A stretch of 64,000 bases of DNA from Ferruginibacter sp. (GTDB lineage: Bacteria; Bacteroidota; Bacteroidia; Chitinophagales; Chitinophagaceae), in the NCBI GenBank assembly GCA_028288705.1, contig JAQBNH010000014.1:186001-250000 (forward strand), given 5' to 3'. Below are positions 58,964 through 64,000 of the stretch, in pieces. A program made the position numbers and the translations under genes. Under the pieces are notes generated by a model. It was not told where the DNA came from. It ran no database searches and saw nothing but the letters and a program-made list of their open reading frames with translations. Position 1 is the first letter of the stretch; each line of letters begins with the position of its first letter.

Positions 58964-59791
58964 CTAGATAAAATCTAACAGATCCTTATTTAATCTTTCT
59001 CTTTCGGTAAACCAGAGTCCGTGAGGGGCGCCTTCGTACACAATGTACTGACTGCCCGCGATCAGTTTCGCCGATTCGTCACCAGTCGCTTTAATTGGAA
59101 CTGTTTTGTCTTTGTCCCCATGAATGATGAGGGTAGGAACATTGATCTTTGGAACGTCTTTTCTAAAATCAGTCATCGCAAAAGCTTTTGCACATTCAAT
59201 GGTAGCGATTGGTGAAGCATGCATTGCTTTGGCAGAAGCATTCGCGAGGTATGCTTCAGTTACGGGGTGACTGATCATGCCAACGCCGTAAAAATCTTTA
59301 TTAAAACCTTCGAGGAAAGTTGGCCGGTCTTCGGTCATTCCCTTCAGCATTTTATCAAACATTTCCTGGGGAACACCATTCGGGTTTGTGTCAGTTTGCA
59401 ACATATAAGGTACAACCGCACTGATCAGTACTACTTTCGACACCCGGGCACCGCCATATAAAGAAAAATATTTAGCGATCTCGCCACCGCCCATTGAGAA
59501 GCCAACTAAAGTCACATCCTGGATATCGAGGGCTTCCAAAACAGATTTCAGGTCACCAGCGAGCGTATCGTAATCGTAAGGGCCAAGTGGCTTATCTGAT
59601 TTGCCGAAACCGCGGCGGTCATATGTGATGCAACGTAATCCCTGTTGCGGAAGTGCAGTAAGCTGGTATTCCCACATCGTTCCGTCTAACGGCCAGCCGT
59701 GAATGAATACAACGTTCTTTCCTTTACCAAGGTCTTCATAATAAATGTTTACAGGTTCAGCACCCTTTTGGGCAGATTGTGCAAATGGCAT
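58964..59791 (-). CDS. Alpha/beta hydrolase (chloroperoxidase-like)
   Basis: The 275-residue protein has the oxyanion motif VFIHGWPLDGTMWEYQ, the nucleophile Ser in VGFSMGGGEIAKY, the acid region IIHGDKDKTVPI and the C-terminal catalytic His in YEGAPHGLWFTE. The pattern is that of cofactor-free haloperoxidases and related esterases. The true substrate is not known. There is no signal peptide. It is transcribed towards yidD and ends at a terminator. Confidence 0.88.
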   Translation of the reverse strand: MPFAQSAQKGAEPVNIYYEDLGKGKNVVFIHGWPLDGTMWEYQLTALPQQGLRCITYDRRGFGKSDKPLGPYDYDTLAGDLKSVLEALDIQDVTLVGFSMGGGEIAKYFSLYGGARVSKVVLISAVVPYMLQTDTNPNGVPQEMFDKMLKGMTEDRPTFLEGFNKDFYGVGMISHPVTEAYLANASAKAMHASPIATIECAKAFAMTDFRKDVPKINVPTLIIHGDKDKTVPIKATGDESAKLIAGSQYIVYEGAPHGLWFTERERLNKDLLDFI

Positions 59792-59903
59792 GGTGGCTTA
59801 TTTTAAATTGTTTGGAATAGATTGTTACTCACGCAAACTTGTTGCCAGTAAATTCTTAGTAATTACGGGATACAGCCAAAGAGGGTTTCAAATGAATAAG
59901 CAC

Positions 59904-59930
59904 AAAAAAAGCCACCCGGTTTGGATGGCT
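59904..59930 (-). terminator. Terminator of the superoxide dismutase gene
   Basis: On the minus strand GCCATCC pairs with GGGTGGC (one wobble pair), followed by seven T. Confidence 0.8.
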
Positions 59931-59948
59931 TTGGATAAAGTGTCTTTC

Positions 59949-60554
59949 TTATTTTGATGCGGCCTCGAAACGCTCCGCAACTTTATTCCAGTTCACTACG
60001 TTCCAGATTGCTGCCAGATAGTCTGGGCGTTTATTCTGGTATTTGAGGTAATAGGCATGTTCCCAAACATCGATACCAAAAATTGGTGTTCCTTTTACTT
60101 CTGCCACATCCATTAATGGATTATCCTGGTTAGGCGTAGAACTCACTTCTAATTTGCCGTCTTTTACAATCAGCCATGCCCAGCCACTGCCGAATCTTGT
60201 TGTTCCCGCTGCAGTCATCTTTTCTTTTAATCCGTCAACAGATCCAAAACTACTGTTGATCGCTTCCGCAAGTTTGCCGGAAGCTGCGCCGCCATTGCCT
60301 TGCAGGCTATCCCAGAAAAAAGTATGGTTCCAATGTCCACCGCCATTGTTGCGCACAGCCGGACTGATTGTACCTGCATTTTTAACCAGCTCTTCAATGC
60401 TTTTATTTTCGTGTTCTGTTCCTGCGATTGCTTTATTTAAATTATCAACATAAGCCTGGTGATGCTTATCATGATGAATCTGCATGGTTTGTTTATCGAT
60501 ATGTGGTTCCAGCGCGTCGTATGCATATGGAAGCGGTGCTAATGTAAATGCCAT
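59949..60554 (-). CDS. Superoxide dismutase (Mn/Fe family)
   Basis: The 201-residue cytosolic enzyme converts superoxide to hydrogen peroxide and oxygen. Metal ligands are in [18 protein letters not shown] and the signature DVWEHAYY. The [10 protein letters not shown] loop is closer to manganese than to iron enzymes, but metal choice is only suggested by it. There is no signal peptide. A -7 box about 45 bases upstream and a terminator behind mark a single-gene unit. Confidence 0.96.
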   Translation of the reverse strand: MAFTLAPLPYAYDALEPHIDKQTMQIHHDKHHQAYVDNLNKAIAGTEHENKSIEELVKNAGTISPAVRNNGGGHWNHTFFWDSLQGNGGAASGKLAEAINSSFGSVDGLKEKMTAAGTTRFGSGWAWLIVKDGKLEVSSTPNQDNPLMDVAEVKGTPIFGIDVWEHAYYLKYQNKRPDYLAAIWNVVNWNKVAERFEAASK

Positions 60555-60598
60555 AATTTCAAAATTTTAAAATGTAAAAAATAGGAAACTTGTTGTCA

Positions 60599-60606
60599 CA
60601 AAATTA
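60599..60606 (-). promoter_or_regulatory. -7 promoter box for superoxide dismutase
   Basis: On the minus strand TAATTTTG matches TAnnTTTG, about 45 bases before the start. No clear -33 box. Confidence 0.5.
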
Positions 60607-60664
60607 AAGCTAATGGCGGAAAGCCTGTCTTTAATAAAGAATATTTCTTATTTCGATAATACAG

Positions 60665-61102
60665 CTAACGGCGTGCCTTAAAAAAATCTTTCATCAGTTG
60701 CGCGCAATTGGCCTCTAAAATTCCACCACTGACAACCGTTTTTGGGTGAAAGGGATTATTTGGCGTGGTTGTTCTGCGATAGCCGTTTTTCTCATCGTAG
60801 GCGCCAAATACAATCCGCCCGATCTTGCTCCAATACAAGGCACCGCAACACATCAGGCAAGGCTCCACCGTCACAAATAACGTTGCTTCGGGTAGGTACT
60901 TACTGCCGAGGAAATTATAAGCTGCCGTGAGTGCCAGTATCTCAGCATGAGCAGTGCTGTCATTCAACATTTCAACCTGGTTGAACGCGCGGGCAATGAT
61001 CCGGTCCTGCATTACAACAATGGCCCCAACCGGCACTTCTTCTGCTGCGTAAGCTTTTTTTGCTTCCGCTATCGCCAGCTGCATATATTGCTCATCACTC
61101 AT
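60665..61102 (-). CDS. tadA: Nucleoside deaminase, likely tRNA adenosine deaminase
   Basis: The 145-residue protein has the zinc-deaminase motifs STAHAEILAL (His and catalytic Glu) and PCLMCCGAL (two Cys ligands). The order and length fit TadA, which converts A34 of tRNA-Arg(ACG) to inosine. Guanine deaminases share the fold, so the name is likely but not certain. It is divergent from the aldehyde dehydrogenase gene with only 35 bases between the start codons. Confidence 0.88.
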   Translation of the reverse strand: MSDEQYMQLAIAEAKKAYAAEEVPVGAIVVMQDRIIARAFNQVEMLNDSTAHAEILALTAAYNFLGSKYLPEATLFVTVEPCLMCCGALYWSKIGRIVFGAYDEKNGYRRTTTPNNPFHPKTVVSGGILEANCAQLMKDFFKARR

Positions 61103-61113
61103 AAAATCTTGAC

Positions 61114-61132
61114 TAACTTTAAAACAAAATTA
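61114..61132. promoter_or_regulatory. Overlapping divergent promoter boxes (tadA and aldehyde dehydrogenase)
   Basis: On the minus strand TAATTTTG (61125-61132) serves tadA. On the plus strand TAACTTTA (61114-61121) is a near match for the aldehyde dehydrogenase gene. Both lie in the 35-base gap. Confidence 0.5.
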
Positions 61133-61137
61133 CGGTA

Positions 61138-62511
61138 ATGGCTTCTCTAAATGAATTGGAAATACTGCGAAAAACTTTCGGGAGCGGACGTACCAAAACC
61201 TACTCCTTTCGCAAGGAACAATTGCAGAAGTTTAAAGCCGCGATTGAAAAATTTGAAGTGGAGATCTACGAGGCGTTGTTTAAAGATCTTAAGAAAAGTC
61301 CGGAAGAATGTTGGGTAACGGAGAATGGATTCTTATTAACGGAGATCAATTATGCCATAAAAAAGCTGGAATCCTGGATGCAGCCGCAACGGGTTCGCAC
61401 GAACCTGCTTAACCTGCCTTCGAAAAGTTATATCATGTCCGAACCTTTGGGTGTGGTACTCATCATCAGTCCGTGGAATTATCCGTTGCAGTTATTATTA
61501 ACGCCATTGGTTGGAGCTATTGCTGCAGGTAATTGTGCAGTTTTAAAAGCCTCTGAATTTGCACCGGCAACAGCAGCAATCGTTAAACGGATAATAGCTG
61601 AAACTTTTGATCCGGCTTATATCCTTTACACCGAAGGTGATGGATCGAAGCTGATAACCGAGATGATGGATGAATTTGTTTTCGATCATGTATTTTATAC
61701 CGGAAGTACGGCTGTAGGAAAATTAATTTACCAGATGGCAGCAAAAAACCTGGTTCCGGTCACATTGGAATTGGGCGGTAAAAGCCCCTGTATCGTGGAA
61801 GAACGTGTAGATCTTACGATTGCTGCACGAAGGATTGCAGCAACAAAATTTTCAAACGCCGGGCAAATGTGTGTGGCCCCGGATTATGTGCTCGTACATG
61901 AATCAAATAAAGAAGGGCTGATAAAAACATTAAAAGAAGTACTGGAGCAATTTTTTGGAAGTGATCCTGCCGCAAGTGATAACTATGGGAAGATTATTAA
62001 TGAAAAACAATTTGACCGGATCAGCGGATATTTAAAGCAGGGAACCATTCACGCAGGCGGAGAAACGAATCGGGAGAAATTATACATCGCGCCGACGTTA
62101 CTCGATAATATAAAAGCCGATGACCTGATCATGCAGGAGGAAATTTTCGGGCCTGTTTTGCCAATCCTTTCTTTTAAAACCATGGAAGAAGCATTGGCCA
62201 TCATCAACCGAAATAAAAATCCGCTTGCATTTTATGTGTTTACTTCCGACAAGGAAAAAGAAAAAGTTTGGCTAAATGCAGTTTCTTTTGGAGGTGGCTG
62301 TGTAAATAATGCGAGCTTTCATCTCACAAATCACCATTTACCTTTCGGGGGGCGTGGGTTTAGCGGCACCGGGAAATATCATGGGAAATTTAGCTTTGAA
62401 ACCTTCAGCCATTTAAAAGCGATCATGAAAACACCCACATGGCTGGATCCTTCGATAAAATATCCGCCGTATAAAGGCAAATTGAAATTATTTAAATGGG
62501 TGATCCGATAA
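61138..62511 (+). CDS. Aldehyde dehydrogenase family protein
   Basis: The 457-residue protein belongs to the aldehyde dehydrogenase superfamily. The catalytic Glu is in TLELGGKSPCIV and the nucleophilic Cys in NAGQMCVAPDYV; NAD contacts lie in ISPWNYPLQLLLTPL and FYTGSTAVGK. The short length and the HLTNHHLPFGGRGFSGTGKY end match the class 3 group (fatty or aromatic aldehyde dehydrogenases). It oxidises aldehydes to acids. The glutathione peroxidase gene follows one base after its stop, so these are one operon, perhaps for detoxifying lipid-peroxidation products. Confidence 0.94.
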   Translation: MASLNELEILRKTFGSGRTKTYSFRKEQLQKFKAAIEKFEVEIYEALFKDLKKSPEECWVTENGFLLTEINYAIKKLESWMQPQRVRTNLLNLPSKSYIMSEPLGVVLIISPWNYPLQLLLTPLVGAIAAGNCAVLKASEFAPATAAIVKRIIAETFDPAYILYTEGDGSKLITEMMDEFVFDHVFYTGSTAVGKLIYQMAAKNLVPVTLELGGKSPCIVEERVDLTIAARRIAATKFSNAGQMCVAPDYVLVHESNKEGLIKTLKEVLEQFFGSDPAASDNYGKIINEKQFDRISGYLKQGTIHAGGETNREKLYIAPTLLDNIKADDLIMQEEIFGPVLPILSFKTMEEALAIINRNKNPLAFYVFTSDKEKEKVWLNAVSFGGGCVNNASFHLTNHHLPFGGRGFSGTGKYHGKFSFETFSHLKAIMKTPTWLDPSIKYPPYKGKLKLFKWVIR

Positions 62512-62512
62512 T

Positions 62513-63121
62513 ATGACCATAAGACAACTACTGCTAAAATTCCTTTATCCTGTATTCCGCGGGGTACAACGGCTATTTAAAAGAAACATCAAAATATTTT
62601 CATCAACAGAAAATGCGCGGCGTTCTTTTTACGACCTGAAATATCCGGTTAATCATGGAGATGATGTGAGCTTTGAAGACTTCCGGAATAAAAAAATCCT
62701 GCTCGTAAATACTGCTTCCGATTGTGGCTTTACCAGCCAATATGAAAGCCTGGAGAAGTTATATGAACAACATAAAGACCAGTTGATTATCCTTGCTTTC
62801 CCGGCGAATGATTTTAAAGGACAGGAGAAAAAGGACGACCAGGCGATTGCAGAATTTTGTAAGTCAAACTATCATGTGCAATTCCCTGTGATGAAGAAAA
62901 GCAAAGTGATAAAACATTCTTCTCAAAATGAAGTGTACAAATGGCTCACGGATAAAGACCGCAACGGTTGGAACGACCAGGCACCGACCTGGAATTTTTG
63001 TAAATACCTGGTGGACGAACAGGGTAACCTGACCCATTTCTTTGAAGCAGCTATAGAACCGCTGGGGCCCGAAATGCAGTCTGCTATTGGATTGGCACCA
63101 GTTACATCACCGGGGTTATAA
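62513..63121 (+). CDS. Glutathione peroxidase-family protein
   Basis: The 202-residue protein has an N-terminal extension of about 35 residues with a hydrophobic patch. The glutathione peroxidase fold follows, with peroxidatic Cys71 (NTASDCGFTSQYESLEKLY), Gln104 (FKGQEK) and Trp/Asn in PTWNFCKYLVD. The usual Cys of FPCNQF is Ala here (FPANDF), while an extra Cys lies in WNFC. Bacterial members usually use thioredoxin rather than glutathione. It starts one base after the aldehyde dehydrogenase stop. Its stop overlaps that of the convergent dusB gene by six bases. Confidence 0.9.
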   Translation: MTIRQLLLKFLYPVFRGVQRLFKRNIKIFSSTENARRSFYDLKYPVNHGDDVSFEDFRNKKILLVNTASDCGFTSQYESLEKLYEQHKDQLIILAFPANDFKGQEKKDDQAIAEFCKSNYHVQFPVMKKSKVIKHSSQNEVYKWLTDKDRNGWNDQAPTWNFCKYLVDEQGNLTHFFEAAIEPLGPEMQSAIGLAPVTSPGL

Positions 63122-64000
63122 CGGGCAATTCTCGTGGTAATTAATGATCTCGATGGGAGTACGCTCGAACTCATAATTTTTATAATGCTCGCTGATCTCC
63201 TGCAACACTTCGTTTACAGCTTCCGGTGAGGTTAGCGTAACTAATTTGTAGCGGAACTCCTTAATGCCCGGCAGGCCTTTCAGGTAATTTGTATAATGGC
63301 GGCGCATTTCGTTGATGCCAACGATCGGACCTTTCCATTCAACAGATTTAAATAAATGGGTACGACAAACCTCAATACGTTCTTCCAGGGTTGGAGAAGG
63401 TAAAACAGTTTGTGTTTGCAAATAATGTTTGATCTCCCGGAAGATCCACGGATAACCGATAGCAGCGCGGCCGATCATAATGCCATCAATGCCATAACGA
63501 TTTTTATATTCAAATGCTTTCTGGCCGCTATCAATATCGCCGTTACCAAAGATGGGAATATGCATGCGCGGATTATTCTTCACATTACCGATCAGCGTCC
63601 AGTCTGCCTCGCCTTTATACAACTGGCAGCGCGTTCGGCCATGGATCGCGAGCGCCTGAACGCCGATATCCTGCATTCGTTCTGCCACTTCTTCAATGTT
63701 CTTTGTATTGTCATCCCAGCCCAGTCGCGTTTTAACCGTCACTGGTAATTTCGTGCTTTTGATCACCGCTTCTGTGAGGCGTACCATCAGGCTGATATCC
63801 TTTAATACACCGGCGCCGGCACCTTTGCTCACTACTTTTTTTACCGGGCAGCCAAAATTGATATCCACCAGGTCGGGATTCACCGTTTCGCAAATACGCG
63901 CGCTCATGGCCATCGCGTCTTCGTCACCGCCGAAGATCTGGATGCCGAACGGGCGCTCTTCTTCACTGAAATCCAGTTTCGCACGGCTCTTGATAGCATC
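63116..64000 (-). CDS. dusB: tRNA-dihydrouridine synthase B (partial, N-terminus missing)
   Basis: The frame runs off the right edge; the visible 294 residues lack the N-terminal flavin-binding strand. It has RPFGIQIFGG, the catalytic Cys in DINFGCPVKKVVSKGAG, the KTRLGWDD flavin region, IHGRTRCQLYKGEADW and GNGDIDSGQKAFE. The order fits DusB-type flavoproteins that reduce uridine in tRNA. A Met at 63913 is internal and not the start. Confidence 0.94.
   Translation of the reverse strand, partial: DAIKSRAKLDFSEEERPFGIQIFGGDEDAMAMSARICETVNPDLVDINFGCPVKKVVSKGAGAGVLKDISLMVRLTEAVIKSTKLPVTVKTRLGWDDNTKNIEEVAERMQDIGVQALAIHGRTRCQLYKGEADWTLIGNVKNNPRMHIPIFGNGDIDSGQKAFEYKNRYGIDGIMIGRAAIGYPWIFREIKHYLQTQTVLPSPTLEERIEVCRTHLFKSVEWKGPIVGINEMRRHYTNYLKGLPGIKEFRYKLVTLTSPEAVNEVLQEISEHYKNYEFERTPIEIINYHENCPL

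Noticed and set aside
1..64000. CRISPR arrays, insertion sequences, toxin-antitoxin or restriction genes
   Set aside because: I saw no repeat-spacer pattern, transposase, or defence gene in reading all regions.

Overview
The window is a chromosomal segment of a Bacteroidota bacterium, most likely a member of the Chitinophagaceae; family level is inference. The signs are several promoters of the Bacteroidota type (TAnnTTTG, twice with TTTG 19 bases upstream), little use of Shine-Dalgarno sites, a TonB-dependent receptor with a carboxypeptidase-like N-terminus, a GldH gliding/type IX secretion lipoprotein, a protein with a type IX C-terminal sorting domain, and the gene order DUF6089(PorG-like)-uppS-bamA-skp-skp-murI. 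No phage, transposase, integrase or CRISPR array was seen.

Layout. 1-4.5 kb: the N-terminal part of an amino-acid permease, a small CWC protein, a TonB receptor, MarC, tRNA-Arg(CCG) and a small lipoprotein. 4.5-16.2 kb: a dense two-component signalling island with three NarL-type histidine kinases (one with an active receiver, one with a degenerate receiver, one membrane-bound with CHASE3 and eight PAS domains), three LuxR-type response regulators and one stand-alone receiver. 16.2-24.4 kb: a minus-strand block with acyl-CoA ligase, YceI lipoprotein, TPR protein, DUF1015 protein, serC, an S1/P1-like protein and a DUF502 protein. 24.5-32.6 kb: a repeat lipoprotein, then a four-gene tetR-tolC-adaptor-RND efflux operon. 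32.6-46 kb: housekeeping and envelope genes (ECF sigma factor plus membrane partner, M16 peptidase, AIM24, Bax inhibitor-1, polysaccharide deacetylase, pheS, lipocalin and OmpA lipoproteins, 3-hydroxyacyl-CoA dehydrogenase, epimerase, lpxD). 45.9-46.5 kb: a 576-base gene-free gap between divergent genes. 46.5-59 kb: one long plus-strand run: yicC, gldH, porG-like, a large secreted protein, uppS, bamA, two skp genes, murI, rpmH, rnpA, yidD. 59-64 kb: hydrolase, superoxide dismutase, tadA, aldehyde dehydrogenase, glutathione peroxidase, and dusB running off the end.

The genes form several working units. The signalling island could receive cytoplasmic and envelope signals and phosphorylate LuxR-type regulators; dyad symmetries lie upstream of two of the response regulators. 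The tetR operon has a dyad between its -33 and -7 boxes that suggests autoregulation. The yicC-murI run joins envelope biogenesis (UppS, BamA, Skp, MurI) with type IX secretion (GldH, PorG-like protein and a sorting-domain cargo).

The most interesting non-coding region is the 45.9-46.5 kb gap. It has DnaA-box-like sequences in a large inverted repeat next to an AT-rich tract, and so is a candidate replication origin. Other points of note are start codons 3-4 bases from the -7 box (pheS, the hydroxyacyl-CoA dehydrogenase gene and murI), a terminator whose T-tract doubles as the murI promoter, and a receiver domain with Asp-to-Glu at the phosphorylation site. No clearly new defence or mobile system was found.
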